Below are positions 38,735 to 48,123 of a DNA stretch of 64,000 nt, in pieces. The first letter of the stretch is position 1; each line of letters starts with the position of its first letter. The DNA is from Microbacterium sp. ABRD28. Its GTDB lineage: Bacteria > Actinomycetota > Actinomycetes > Actinomycetales > Microbacteriaceae. Position numbers and translations under genes: made by a program. The notes under the pieces were generated by a model. That model saw nothing but the letters and a program-made list of their open reading frames with translations. It was not told the DNA's origin and made no database searches. The stretch is taken from positions 1,922,001 to 1,986,000 of the forward strand of contig NZ_CP031015.1 in the NCBI RefSeq assembly GCF_003850245.1, in the 5' to 3' direction.

Positions 38735-39613
38735 ATGCGGCCCCGAAGGCTCGTCACGCCCTGGTTGCTCATGGCACCGGCGCTCGCCGTCGCCCTGATC
38801 TTCCACATCGTCCCGTTCTTCCGCACCGTCCAGTTGTCGTTCACCGACTTCCGGCTGGCCTCGGGGGGACAGTACGTGGGGCTTGAGAACTTCGGGGCCC
38901 TCGCGACCTCCGACGTCTTCTGGCTCTCGGCGGGAAACACGCTGATCTACGTCGTCGTGGCGGTTCCCCTGCTGGTGACTCTTCCCCTGCTGCTGGCGAT
39001 GCTCGTCCAGCCGAAGATCCCCGGCATGGCGTTCTTCCGAGCGTCGTTCTACACCCCGGTGATCGCCTCCATGGTGGTCGTCGGCCTCATCTGGGTGTTC
39101 CTGCTGAAGGAACGCGGCCCGGTCAACTGGCTCTTCCAGACCCTTCGCATCGTGCAGCAGCCGCTGCCGTTCCTCACCGACGCCACCCTTCTGCTGTTCA
39201 GCTGCATCCTGGTCACGGTGTGGAAAGGCCTGGGCTTCTACATGGTCATCTACCTGACCGCGCTCGCGAACGTACCCGGCGAGCTCCATGAAGCAGCGCA
39301 GATGGACGGTGCCGGCGGCATCCGGCGATTCTTCTCCGTCACCATCCCCTCGGTTCGGCCGACGATGCTGCTGGTCGGTGTGCTGTCGGCGATCGCCGCC
39401 ATGAAGGTCTACGCCGAGATCTTCGTCATCGCCGGTCCTACCGCCGGACCCGGAGGGCAGGTGCGTTCGATGGTGTTCACCATCCGCGAGGTGGGGTCCG
39501 GTTTCGACGGACAGGTCGGCTACGCCGCCGCGATGAGCCTGGTGCTGTTCGTCTTCACCATCGGCCTGACCGTCGCGCTGCAGAAGCTCAGTAGGGAGAA
39601 CGCGGAAGCATGA
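38735..39613 (+). CDS. Sugar ABC transporter permease (MalF-like)
   Basis: A 292-residue CUT1-class permease with six membrane helices and the ATPase-contact loop EAAQMDGAGGIRRFFSVTIP near residue 190. It forms the membrane channel with the next gene. It starts 5 bp after the binding protein and overlaps the second permease by 4 bp. Confidence 0.92.
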   Translation: MRPRRLVTPWLLMAPALAVALIFHIVPFFRTVQLSFTDFRLASGGQYVGLENFGALATSDVFWLSAGNTLIYVVVAVPLLVTLPLLLAMLVQPKIPGMAFFRASFYTPVIASMVVVGLIWVFLLKERGPVNWLFQTLRIVQQPLPFLTDATLLLFSCILVTVWKGLGFYMVIYLTALANVPGELHEAAQMDGAGGIRRFFSVTIPSVRPTMLLVGVLSAIAAMKVYAEIFVIAGPTAGPGGQVRSMVFTIREVGSGFDGQVGYAAAMSLVLFVFTIGLTVALQKLSRENAEA

Positions 39614-40530
39614 CCGTCATCGAATCCGCAGACGCCGTCCGCAGCGTCGCCGCCCCGCTGACGGCCGCCGAGCGCGCAGAGCTCCGACGCCGACGCCCCC
39701 TCGGCGTCGGGGGAGTCATCCGCCGGGTGGCGCACTACGTCGTCCTCGTCCTCGTGCTGGTGCTGCTCGTCGGGCCTTTCCTCTACACGCTCGGAACGGC
39801 CCTGAAAGGCGAGGGGGACAGTGTGTTCTCCTACCCGCCCTACTTCCTGCCGCGCGACCCGACATTGGAGAACTTCGCCAAGGTCGCCGACGTGATCCCG
39901 GTCTGGACCTTCATCGGCAACTCGTTGATCGTCGCCTCGGCCTCCACCGTGACCAACATCGCCTTCGGGTCGCTGGCCGGCTTCGCCCTGGCCCGCCTGC
40001 GCTTCCGCGGTAACACCGCGGCATACCTGACCTTCCTGGCCACGCTCGTCATCCCGTTCGAGGTCATCTTCATCTCGGTCTTCCTCACCGCCCGCCAGCT
40101 CGGACTCGTCGACACGCTGCTGGGGGTCATCCTGCCCTCCGCCGTCACGGGATTCTCGATCCTGCTCTTCCGGTCGGCCTTCCTGTCCCTTCCGCGCGCC
40201 ATCGATGAGGCCGCGGTCCTGGATGGCGCGTCGGAGTTCCAGCGCTACTGGCGCGTCGCACTGCCTTCGGTGAAGGGGACGATGGCAGTGGTCGGTATCT
40301 TCAGCTTCATGTTCGCGTGGGACGACTTCCTCTGGCCGCAGATCGTCCTGACCAGCCAGGACAACTACACCCTCACCGTGGGACTGCAGTTTCTGGCGGG
40401 TGCGTTCGCGGATGACCAGAAGGTGGTGGCTGCCGGCACGATGATCGCCGTCATCCCGCTGATCATCGCGTTCTTCTTCGCTCAGAAGTGGTTCTTCCGC
40501 GGTGCAGGAGAAGGGGCGGTGAAGGGATGA
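39610..40530 (+). CDS. Sugar ABC transporter permease (MalG-like)
   Basis: A 306-residue second permease. A basic cytoplasmic N terminus of about 40 residues precedes six helices; the EAA loop reads DEAAVLDGASEFQRYWRVALP. It is the partner of the MalF-like permease and overlaps the regulator gene by 4 bp. Confidence 0.92.
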   Translation: MTVIESADAVRSVAAPLTAAERAELRRRRPLGVGGVIRRVAHYVVLVLVLVLLVGPFLYTLGTALKGEGDSVFSYPPYFLPRDPTLENFAKVADVIPVWTFIGNSLIVASASTVTNIAFGSLAGFALARLRFRGNTAAYLTFLATLVIPFEVIFISVFLTARQLGLVDTLLGVILPSAVTGFSILLFRSAFLSLPRAIDEAAVLDGASEFQRYWRVALPSVKGTMAVVGIFSFMFAWDDFLWPQIVLTSQDNYTLTVGLQFLAGAFADDQKVVAAGTMIAVIPLIIAFFFAQKWFFRGAGEGAVKG

Positions 40531-41291
40531 CACTCGAGACCGGCACGGATGCCCCCATGATGCCGCCCTCGCGCGCGGCCGGCGACACCGGATCGAAGGT
40601 GGAAGCCATCCGTTCGCGGCTGCGGGATGAGGTCATCGCCCACCTCGCCCCGCACGACCCTCTGCCGCCCGAGCGGGAGCTGGTCAACCTCTTCGGCGTC
40701 AGCCGTGCCACGGTGCGCCAGGCGCTCGCGCGCCTGGCCGACCACGGCTGGGTCTACCGGGTCCAGGGATCGGGCACCTTCGTGGCCGATAAGGACCTGG
40801 TGTCGAAGTCGCTGTACCTGACCTCCTTCTCGGAGGACATCGCCGAGCGCGGGATGACGCCCGGATCGCGGGTGCTCCGGCTCGAGCACGGCCGCGCCGA
40901 CGAACGGATCGCGCGGGAGCTGCTCATCACTCCGGGTGCCCGTGCGGTGCACATCGAGCGCCTCCGAACTGCTGACGGCGCGCCGCTGTGCATCGAGAGC
41001 CTGTGGCTGCCCGAGTGGCTCACGGGCGACAACCTGGGACCGGAGCTGCTCGGATCGCTCTACGAGTACTTCGGACACGCCGGCGCCACGCCTGCGCGCG
41101 CGCATCAGACGATCCGGGCGGTCACTCTGGATGAACGGCAGGCGGAGCTGCTCGAATCGGCGCCGGGCTCACCGGCCCTCCTCGTCGCGCGCATCGTCTT
41201 CGACACGCACGGGCGGCGCATCGAATCCTCGACGGGTGTCTACCGGGGCGATGCGTACGAGTTCCAGATCAATGTGAAGCGCCGCGTCTGA
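40527..41291 (+). CDS. GntR/HutC-family transcriptional regulator
   Basis: A 254-residue regulator. A winged helix at residues about 25-95 (LPPERELVNLFGVSRATVRQALARLADHGWVYRVQGSGTFV) is followed by a UTRA ligand domain with RLRTADGAPLCIESLWLP. HutC/UTRA proteins such as DasR and NagR sense phosphorylated amino sugars and bind TGGT...ACCA palindromes, matching the two operators at 37231 and 37333. It probably represses both the hydrolase and the ABC operon. It overlaps its neighbours by 4 bp and 1 bp. Confidence 0.92.
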   Translation: MTLETGTDAPMMPPSRAAGDTGSKVEAIRSRLRDEVIAHLAPHDPLPPERELVNLFGVSRATVRQALARLADHGWVYRVQGSGTFVADKDLVSKSLYLTSFSEDIAERGMTPGSRVLRLEHGRADERIARELLITPGARAVHIERLRTADGAPLCIESLWLPEWLTGDNLGPELLGSLYEYFGHAGATPARAHQTIRAVTLDERQAELLESAPGSPALLVARIVFDTHGRRIESSTGVYRGDAYEFQINVKRRV

Positions 41292-42823
41292 TGCCCGCGC
41301 CGTCTCGAACTCCGAGGCTGGTGCTCGTACCGCTGGACGAGCGGCCGGTCTGCCTGGATCTGCCGCGCCGGATCGCGGCGATCGCCGGCTTCCGCATGGA
41401 GGTACCGCCCCCGGTCGCACGCCCGGACCTCCGCCGCGGGGGAGACATCGGCGCGCTCACGACGTGGCTGGACGCCGCGCTCCACGGCGACGGTGACGAC
41501 GCCGCCCACGCTGCCGTGGTCTCGCTCGACGGTCTCGGGTTCGGCGGACTCATCCCCTCCCGGATCGGCGCCGAGAGCGCCGCCGCGGTGCTCGCACGCT
41601 TCGATGTGCTGCGCGACAGCGCAGCGCCTGTCTACGCCTCGATCGTCGTCCCTCGCGCCCCCGATGCGGCAGATGACTTCGAGGAACCGCGGTACTGGGC
41701 CCAGTGGGGGCCCGCCCTTCACGCGCTGTCGCTCGAACTGGGAGGCTCGCCTGGCGGTGGCGGTGGCGGTGGCGGTGGCGGACGCACCGCCGACATCCCC
41801 GACGACGTGCGCGCCGACTGGCTGCGGCGTCGACTGCGGCAGCACGTGCTCGCCCTCGGCGCCGTCGGCATGGTCGCCGACGGCACGCTCCGTCGACTGT
41901 TCGTCGGAGTCGACGACGCCGTCCCGGGCTCGCTGTCGGAGCGAGACCAGATGGCGATAGGCGAGTGGATCGGGCGGCTGGGCGTGACCAGTCGGGCCCG
42001 CGTCGCGCCCGGCGCCGACGAGACCGGAGCGGTCCTGACCGCTCGCGCCGTGGGGGAACAGCTGCAGACCCGGCCTTCGCGGATCGCCGTCCTCGCCGCC
42101 GACCCGCGAGGGCTGGACCGGGTGGCTCCCTACGAGACGGGACCCGTCGGTGACACCGCCCGCGCACAGCTGGACAGTGCCGGGGCCGAGCTCGTCGAGG
42201 ATCCCGCGGAGGCCGACGGGATCCTCCTCGTCCACACCCCCGACGGTACGAGAGGCGACTGGGCGGTCTCACCGCCGGAGCGAACGGATACGGCAGCCGC
42301 CGACGCCACCGCTGCGCTGGCGGCATCGCTCGTGGCGGACGGCCGCACCGCGGTCGCCGTCGCCGACGTCGCCCAGCCCAACGGCGCCGATCCCGCGCTG
42401 GTCCGCGCGCTCGCGCGGCGGGGCGTGCTGGCGGATCTGGACGGATTCGCCGCCTGGAACACGGCGGGCAACACGATCGGAACGGCCGCAGCGCACCTGG
42501 TCACGGCGCTGGCTGCACGTCGCGCGGGCGTGTTCGACGGCGGCGCGAGTGCGCGCCTGGTGCGGACGCGTGTGATCGAGGACTACGGCTACATGAGCGA
42601 GGTCCGGCGGCAGCTGCGCGCACGCATCGGGTCACCCGTCGAGCGGCACGATCGGATCGAGGACGTCGGTGGTGCCGCCGCCTTCGTCGCCGCCGCTCTG
42701 ACGGACGCGCTCGCCCCGCTCGCCTCCGCCGGGATCGGGAAGGTGACCGCCTCTGACATCTCGTTCCCGTGGCGACGGTCCTTCGAGATCGCGCTGTCGG
42801 ACACCGCGGGGGAGAACGCATGA
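41291..42823 (+). CDS. DUF4127 protein
   Basis: A 510-residue protein matching DUF4127 by its opening LVLVPLDERPVCLDLPRRIAAIAG and by SLDGLGFGGLIPSRIG. The fold and reaction are unknown; members often lie in sugar-utilisation loci. A run of ten glycines near residues 155-165 is encoded by a hexanucleotide tandem repeat and probably forms a flexible linker. The start overlaps the regulator stop by 1 bp and the FAD enzyme by 4 bp, so it is made together with both. No signal peptide is visible; a cytoplasmic catabolic or binding role is inferred from context. Confidence 0.8.
   Translation: MPAPSRTPRLVLVPLDERPVCLDLPRRIAAIAGFRMEVPPPVARPDLRRGGDIGALTTWLDAALHGDGDDAAHAAVVSLDGLGFGGLIPSRIGAESAAAVLARFDVLRDSAAPVYASIVVPRAPDAADDFEEPRYWAQWGPALHALSLELGGSPGGGGGGGGGGRTADIPDDVRADWLRRRLRQHVLALGAVGMVADGTLRRLFVGVDDAVPGSLSERDQMAIGEWIGRLGVTSRARVAPGADETGAVLTARAVGEQLQTRPSRIAVLAADPRGLDRVAPYETGPVGDTARAQLDSAGAELVEDPAEADGILLVHTPDGTRGDWAVSPPERTDTAAADATAALAASLVADGRTAVAVADVAQPNGADPALVRALARRGVLADLDGFAAWNTAGNTIGTAAAHLVTALAARRAGVFDGGASARLVRTRVIEDYGYMSEVRRQLRARIGSPVERHDRIEDVGGAAAFVAAALTDALAPLASAGIGKVTASDISFPWRRSFEIALSDTAGENA
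41753..41781 (+). repeat. Hexanucleotide tandem repeat coding polyglycine
   Basis: Four perfect copies of GGCGGT and a fifth nearly complete one inside the DUF4127 gene. Length change by whole units keeps the frame and only alters the glycine count. Confidence 0.9.
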
Positions 42824-44631
42824 ACGGCGATGGGCAGATCCAGACCGACGTCGTCGTGATCGGGCTCGGTCTCGGAGCCGTCGCCGCCGCGCTCGCCGCG
42901 ACCGGCGCCGGCTGCGCTGTCGTGATGGCCGGTGGCGAGCGCCGAGTGGGTGGCCAGATCACGACACAGCTGACCGCGCCGCTGGATGAGCACCCTCACA
43001 TCGAGCGCGAGGCAGCGTGCTCCCTCCGCTATCGGGCTGTGCGCGACAGCATCCGCGCGGCCTACGACGGTCGTCGCAATCCCGGCGGCGGGTGGGTGAG
43101 TCGGCTGTGCTTCGAGCCCGCCGTCGGGGAGCGGATCCTCGAGACGATGCTGGACGCGCCGCGCCGGCGCGGCATGCTGACGATCCTGCGCGGCGCACGC
43201 CTGGTCGAGGTGATCGGCGATGCCGAACGTCTGGCGGGTGTCGTCCTCGAGCGCGGCGGGCAGCTCATCTCCGTGACCGGCGCGGTCGTCGTCGACGCCA
43301 CCGAGACCGGCGAGGTCCTGCCTCTGGCCGGAGCGGACTGGGTGATCGGATCGGAGGGCCGCGCAGCCTTCGGTGAACCCCACGCGCTCCCCGGCGGTGC
43401 CGATCACCGGGCGGAGCAATCCTGCACCGTCGTCGCCGCGCTGGTCCGCGACGACGATCAGCCCGGACCGGTCGCCGACGCACCGCTCCACTATGAGCGC
43501 TGGCGCGACGCGCAGCCTTTCAGCCTCACCCTCTCCAATGACGTCGGACACACCCACACCTTCTCGTTCTTCGACGACGAACATCCGCCGGGGTCGTTCT
43601 GGTCGTATCGACGAGTCCGCGACAGCGCACAGCTCGGCGGCATCGACGCCGCGATCATCAACTGGCACGGCAACGACTGGTACGGCTCCGGGCTGGTCGC
43701 CGACCCCCGGGGGACGGAGGCCGCCGCCCGGGATCTCACCAGGGCGTTCGTGCACTGGCTGCGCACGGAAGCGCCTCGCGACGGCGGTGGGAAGGGATAC
43801 CCGGAACTCCGACTCGCGCCCGAGATCTCGGGTACGTCGGATGGTCTGGCCGAGTCGCCGTATGTCCGCGAGTCGCGGCGACTGCGCTCCGCGCATCCCG
43901 TCACCGAACTCGACCTGACCCCGCGCGCCGATGAGGAACGGGCCGAGCAGTTCACGGATGCTGCGGGGATCGCCTGGTATCACGCCGACCTCCACCCGCG
44001 GGTCGGCGGTCACCCGAGCGTCTACGCGCCGACGGCTCCTTTCCAGGTGCCGCTCCGGTCGCTGGTCCCGGAGTGCGGACGGGGTCCGGCGAACCTGCTC
44101 GCCGGAGCCAAGAACCTGGCGGCGACGCAGATCGCCGCCGCGGCCTACCGCGTCCATCACGGCGAATGGGCAGTGGGGGAGGCCGCCGGCGTTCTGGCGG
44201 CGCACTCGGTCCGTCGGGGCCTCACCGCCCAGGAGATCCTGGCCGATGCACGCGAGCTGATCGCGGTTCAGGTCGCCGTTCTGCGCGCCGGAGTCCCGAT
44301 CGTCTGGGCATTGGACCTCCCTCAGCATCACCCGGCGTTCGTCGCGGGGTCGCTGCTGATCGCCCACGGCGGGCTGGATCGCGTCGGACGACGACGGCTG
44401 ACCGTCGAACCCGATCTTCCGGTGTCGACGGAGGCGGCGGCGGCGCTACGGCGGGCCGCCGTGCGCATCGCCGCGCTCCTGGACATCACCCCGACTCGCC
44501 CCGACCTTGCGCCCGGATGCACCTGGGGTGCTCTCGCCCGCGCGCTCGCCGAACCCGCGCTCGCTGCGATCGACCGATCGAGCGCGACCGACCACCCGCG
44601 CGCCGTCCCCGGCGCGCGTCGTACCGAATGA
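42820..44631 (+). CDS. FAD-dependent oxidoreductase
   Basis: A 603-residue flavoprotein of the FAD-dependent oxidoreductase group (PF12831-like). The Rossmann dinucleotide motif VIGLGLGAVAAALAATGAG is at residues 12-30, followed by GGQITTQLTAPLDEH. A GAKNLAATQIAAAAYRVHH segment near 430-450 is the second FAD contact. Such enzymes oxidise alcohol or amine groups of sugars and related metabolites. It overlaps DUF4127 and the NanE-like gene by 4 bp each. The substrate and electron acceptor are unknown; an oxidised sugar intermediate before hydrolysis or elimination is one speculation. Confidence 0.85.
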   Translation: MNGDGQIQTDVVVIGLGLGAVAAALAATGAGCAVVMAGGERRVGGQITTQLTAPLDEHPHIEREAACSLRYRAVRDSIRAAYDGRRNPGGGWVSRLCFEPAVGERILETMLDAPRRRGMLTILRGARLVEVIGDAERLAGVVLERGGQLISVTGAVVVDATETGEVLPLAGADWVIGSEGRAAFGEPHALPGGADHRAEQSCTVVAALVRDDDQPGPVADAPLHYERWRDAQPFSLTLSNDVGHTHTFSFFDDEHPPGSFWSYRRVRDSAQLGGIDAAIINWHGNDWYGSGLVADPRGTEAAARDLTRAFVHWLRTEAPRDGGGKGYPELRLAPEISGTSDGLAESPYVRESRRLRSAHPVTELDLTPRADEERAEQFTDAAGIAWYHADLHPRVGGHPSVYAPTAPFQVPLRSLVPECGRGPANLLAGAKNLAATQIAAAAYRVHHGEWAVGEAAGVLAAHSVRRGLTAQEILADARELIAVQVAVLRAGVPIVWALDLPQHHPAFVAGSLLIAHGGLDRVGRRRLTVEPDLPVSTEAAAALRRAAVRIAALLDITPTRPDLAPGCTWGALARALAEPALAAIDRSSATDHPRAVPGARRTE

Positions 44632-45368
44632 GGATCATGCCCGACATCCCTTCCCTCCTCGATCGCCTCCGGGGGCGCCTCGTCGTCTCATGCCAGGCGC
44701 TACCCGGTGAACCGTTGCACGGTCCCGAGCACATGAGTGCCATGGCGCTGTCGGCGATCGCCGGAGGCGCCGGGGGAATCCGGTGCGAGGGCCCCGACGA
44801 TGTCCGTGCCATCCGCTCGGTGACCGATCTCCCCGTGATCGGGCTCTGGAAAGCCGGCGCCGACGGCGTCTACATCACCCCGACGCTGGAACACGCCCTC
44901 GCCGTGGCTGACGCGGGCGCCGACATCGTGGCCCTGGACGCGACCGCACGACCGCGTCCGGACGGACGCACTCTGAGCGAGACCCTTCGCGAATTGAGCC
45001 TGCGGGGAATCGCCGTCATGGCCGACGTCGCCACCCTGGCCGAAGGTGTCGCCGCAGCAGCCGCCGGTGCGACGCTGGTCGGGACGACGCTCTCGGGCTA
45101 CACGCCGGAGACCGCCGGGCACGCCCACCACCCCGGTCCGGATCTGGACCTCGTGGCGGCGCTGGTGGACACCCTGGCGATCCCGGTGGTGGCGGAAGGG
45201 CGGATCACCACGCCCGCACAGCTCTCCTCCGCCTTCGCTGCCGGCGCGTGGAGCGTCGTCGTGGGGGGCGCGATCACGCGCCCCGCGATGATCACCGCCG
45301 GATTCGTCGGCGCAATCCCCGCCGATGCCGGAAGCCCTCGCTCGCCGAAGGGAGCGGTCCGTGTCTGA
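44628..45368 (+). CDS. NanE-like N-acylmannosamine(-6-phosphate) 2-epimerase
   Basis: A 246-residue TIM-barrel protein clearly related to NanE. Visible: VVSCQALPGEPLH at the start, the catalytic lysine in VIGLWKAGADGVYITP, ATARPRPDGRT, VGTTLSGYTPE, the glutamate in VVAEGRITTPAQ, and GGAITRP for phosphate. NanE converts ManNAc-6-phosphate to GlcNAc-6-phosphate. The motif after the lysine (KAGADG rather than KRD) differs, so the substrate may vary. It overlaps the FAD enzyme by 4 bp and the GH38 gene by 8 bp. Confidence 0.85.
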   Translation: MRIMPDIPSLLDRLRGRLVVSCQALPGEPLHGPEHMSAMALSAIAGGAGGIRCEGPDDVRAIRSVTDLPVIGLWKAGADGVYITPTLEHALAVADAGADIVALDATARPRPDGRTLSETLRELSLRGIAVMADVATLAEGVAAAAAGATLVGTTLSGYTPETAGHAHHPGPDLDLVAALVDTLAIPVVAEGRITTPAQLSSAFAAGAWSVVVGGAITRPAMITAGFVGAIPADAGSPRSPKGAVRV

Positions 45369-48123
45369 GCAGCGCGTCGCACCATCCATCCGTGACCGCA
45401 GCGGGAACGGCTCCGAGCCGACCTGTCACGTCGTCACCCATGTGCACTGGGACCGGGAATGGTACCGCCCGTTCGAGTCCTATCGCGCGCGGCTGGTCGA
45501 GCTCGTCGAGCAGGTGTGCACCCAGCTCGACGCGGGCTCGATCGAGAGGTTCCATCTGGACGGACAGACGATCACGCTCCGCGACGTCGGAGACCTGCGT
45601 CCCGATCTCGTCGAGCGTGTGCGCCGGCACGTGCGGGCGGGTGTCCTCACGGTGGGACCGTGGCACGTTCTCGCCGACAACCAGCTGGTCTCAGGCGAGA
45701 ATCTCATCCGCAACCTCCTCGCCGCTCGCCGTCTGGGCGCTGGGATCGGGGCGCTGACAGCCATCGGATACTCTCCGGACGCGTTCGGTCACCCCGCCGA
45801 CCTGCCCCGGATCCTCACCGGGTTCGGCATCGACACGGCGCTGGTCTGGCGTGGTGCGCCACCGGAGGCATCGGAGTTCCGGTGGCGCTCACCGGATGGC
45901 GCCGAGGTGTACGCGGTCAACCAGGCGTACCACGAGGCGGAGATCCTGTGGACCCCCGAGGGACGCGCCGAGCGCCTCACGGCCTTCCTCGACCGGGAGC
46001 GTGAGCGTCGCCCCGAGGGCCCCTGGCTGCTGATGAACGGGGGCGACCACCTCGCCCCCCGCGCGGTGGGCCCGGTGCTCGCAGCGGTGGCTGCGTCGGA
46101 GACATCCGGTGGGTCCCTGGTGCAGTCGAGTCTGGAGGACTTCTTCGACGATCTGCGCGCCACACGTCCGGATCCCGTGGTCATCGACGGCGAGCTCCGA
46201 TTCCTCGGCGGCCCAGGGTCGTTCCTGCTTCCCGGCACGCTGTCCTCGCGCATCCATCTGAAACAGGAGAACTCACGGGCGGAGCGGATGCTGGAGCGCA
46301 TCGTCGAACCCCTCCTCGCCGCCGAGGTGCTCGATCCTCCGGCTGTTCCCGGGCTCTCGGCCGTCGATGCCACGCCGATCGCAGGCCCGACCGATGCACA
46401 GCTGCGTCACGCCTGGGAGCTCGTGCTCGAGAACGCTCCACATGACTCCATCTGCGGGTGCAGCGTGGACGAGGTGCACCGGGAGAACTCGGTGCGCACC
46501 GACCGCGTTCTCGAGCTGGGCGATCAGATGCTGCGGCGCGCACTGCTCCGACGCCGCGTCGACACCCGGGTGCACGGGACGCCCGCCGACGACGCCGTCC
46601 GCATCGCGGTCCATGTCCCCTTCGCCGCAGGAGACCGGCGTGTTCCCGTCGAGGTCGATGTCGTCGTCGCACCCGGAAGCGACATCGCACAGCTGACGGA
46701 TCCGAGCGGACGAGTGGTTCCGATCGAAGTGGAAGACATCGGTGTGCGGCATTCCTTCGAGGCTGATCTCGATTTCCTCCCCGACTCCGTCGAAGCCCGG
46801 GTACTGCGGCTTCGGTTCATCGCCTCCGTCGTCGAGCCCGGTGCCGTCGTCATCTTCACGGCGGAGCTGGCTCCTCATGACGGTCGCCCCCGCGCACGCG
46901 CCGACAGCGAACCGGGGCACGTCGGCGAGGCGGTGTCGCTTCCGGATGGTCGATCGGTCATCGTGCTCGCCGACGCCGCGTTCGACGTCGTCGACCCGGC
47001 CACCGGCACCCGCCATCGGCGCCTCGGTCGGCTGGTGGACGAGGGTGACCGCGGCGACACGTACACGTACGACCCTCCGGCGGGCGATCGTCGTGTCGAC
47101 GCGCGGGCCGGCAGCGTCGCGGTGATCCGGTCGGCGGTGCGTACGGTGATCTCCTGGCGCGCCGAACTCGACATCCCGCACTCGCTCGATGAGACACGCG
47201 AGGCCCGGTCCACCGCGACGATCCCCACCGCCGTGGACATCCGACTGACGGCGTGGCACGGTTCGGACACGCTGGAGTGGACGGCGGAGTGGGTGAACGC
47301 CTCACGTGATCATCGCCTCCGGTTGCTCGCTCCGGTCGCTGGTCAGCCGACGGCGTGGACCAGCGGTCAGCACTTCTCGTCGCTGACGCGCCCTTTCGGG
47401 CCGGTCATCGGGCCGGCCCCGCAGGAGCGGAATCGCGAGAGCGCGATCGGGACCCACCCCGCGCACGGGTACGTTGCGGCCGGGGGAGGCGACGAGGCCA
47501 TCGGGATCCTGCTGGACCACGTCTCTGAAGTGCAGGGCATCGCAGGCGGCGACCGTGCTCCGGCAGAGGTGGCCGTGACCGTGCTGCGGAGCGTGGGGTG
47601 GCTCTCGCGGTTCGATCTGCGAACCCGCACGACCGGGGCAGGCCCGGAACTGGCCACCCCGGAAGCGCAGCTGCTGCGACCGATCACCGCCCGCGTCGCA
47701 TTCGTTCTGGGTGCGGCGGCCACCGACGCCTACGCCCTCGCCGAGCGGGCCGACGCGCGTCGCGTCGGCGTCGTCGCGCTGCAGGTGCGCGTGGGACCCG
47801 AGGCGCCGTCCGTCCTTGCGTCACCGCTTTCGGTGTCGGGCGCGCTCGTCACCGCCTTCAAGCCGGCGGAGGACGGCCGTGGAGCGATCCTGCGGCTGAG
47901 CAATCCGACTGACACGCATCGCCACGCCACGCTCCACGCGGCGGTCGATGTCGACGTCTCGGCTGTTCGCATGGATGAGACGGCGCTGGCGGGCGCATCG
48001 GTGCGGGTCGCGCGTGCGCAGCGGAGCGAATACCCCCTCGCGCCCCAGCAGACCCTGACCCTGCGGCTGGTGCCCGCGGCCCCGCTCCCGGGGCGGCCCA
48101 CGACGGGAGGCGACCTGAAGTGA
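45361..48123 (+). CDS. GH38 alpha-mannosidase
   Basis: A 920-residue glycoside hydrolase family 38 enzyme. The zinc and catalytic motifs are present: HVHWDREWYRPF (His28, Asp31), the nucleophile Asp140 in GYSPDAFGHP, GGDHLAP near 228, and APHDSICGCSVDEVH closing the active site; a long beta-sandwich C terminus follows. It lacks a signal peptide, so it works in the cytoplasm on imported alpha-linked mannosides, possibly N-acetylmannosaminides given the NanE neighbour. GTG 45361 overlaps the epimerase gene; the frame upstream of it is a shadow. It overlaps the kinase by 4 bp. Confidence 0.92.
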   Translation: MSEQRVAPSIRDRSGNGSEPTCHVVTHVHWDREWYRPFESYRARLVELVEQVCTQLDAGSIERFHLDGQTITLRDVGDLRPDLVERVRRHVRAGVLTVGPWHVLADNQLVSGENLIRNLLAARRLGAGIGALTAIGYSPDAFGHPADLPRILTGFGIDTALVWRGAPPEASEFRWRSPDGAEVYAVNQAYHEAEILWTPEGRAERLTAFLDRERERRPEGPWLLMNGGDHLAPRAVGPVLAAVAASETSGGSLVQSSLEDFFDDLRATRPDPVVIDGELRFLGGPGSFLLPGTLSSRIHLKQENSRAERMLERIVEPLLAAEVLDPPAVPGLSAVDATPIAGPTDAQLRHAWELVLENAPHDSICGCSVDEVHRENSVRTDRVLELGDQMLRRALLRRRVDTRVHGTPADDAVRIAVHVPFAAGDRRVPVEVDVVVAPGSDIAQLTDPSGRVVPIEVEDIGVRHSFEADLDFLPDSVEARVLRLRFIASVVEPGAVVIFTAELAPHDGRPRARADSEPGHVGEAVSLPDGRSVIVLADAAFDVVDPATGTRHRRLGRLVDEGDRGDTYTYDPPAGDRRVDARAGSVAVIRSAVRTVISWRAELDIPHSLDETREARSTATIPTAVDIRLTAWHGSDTLEWTAEWVNASRDHRLRLLAPVAGQPTAWTSGQHFSSLTRPFGPVIGPAPQERNRESAIGTHPAHGYVAAGGGDEAIGILLDHVSEVQGIAGGDRAPAEVAVTVLRSVGWLSRFDLRTRTTGAGPELATPEAQLLRPITARVAFVLGAAATDAYALAERADARRVGVVALQVRVGPEAPSVLASPLSVSGALVTAFKPAEDGRGAILRLSNPTDTHRHATLHAAVDVDVSAVRMDETALAGASVRVARAQRSEYPLAPQQTLTLRLVPAAPLPGRPTTGGDLK

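Noticed and set aside
41753..41781. CRISPR or other repeat array
   Set aside because: The repeat is a short in-frame hexamer coding glycines within DUF4127; there are no spacers. No CRISPR array is present in the window.
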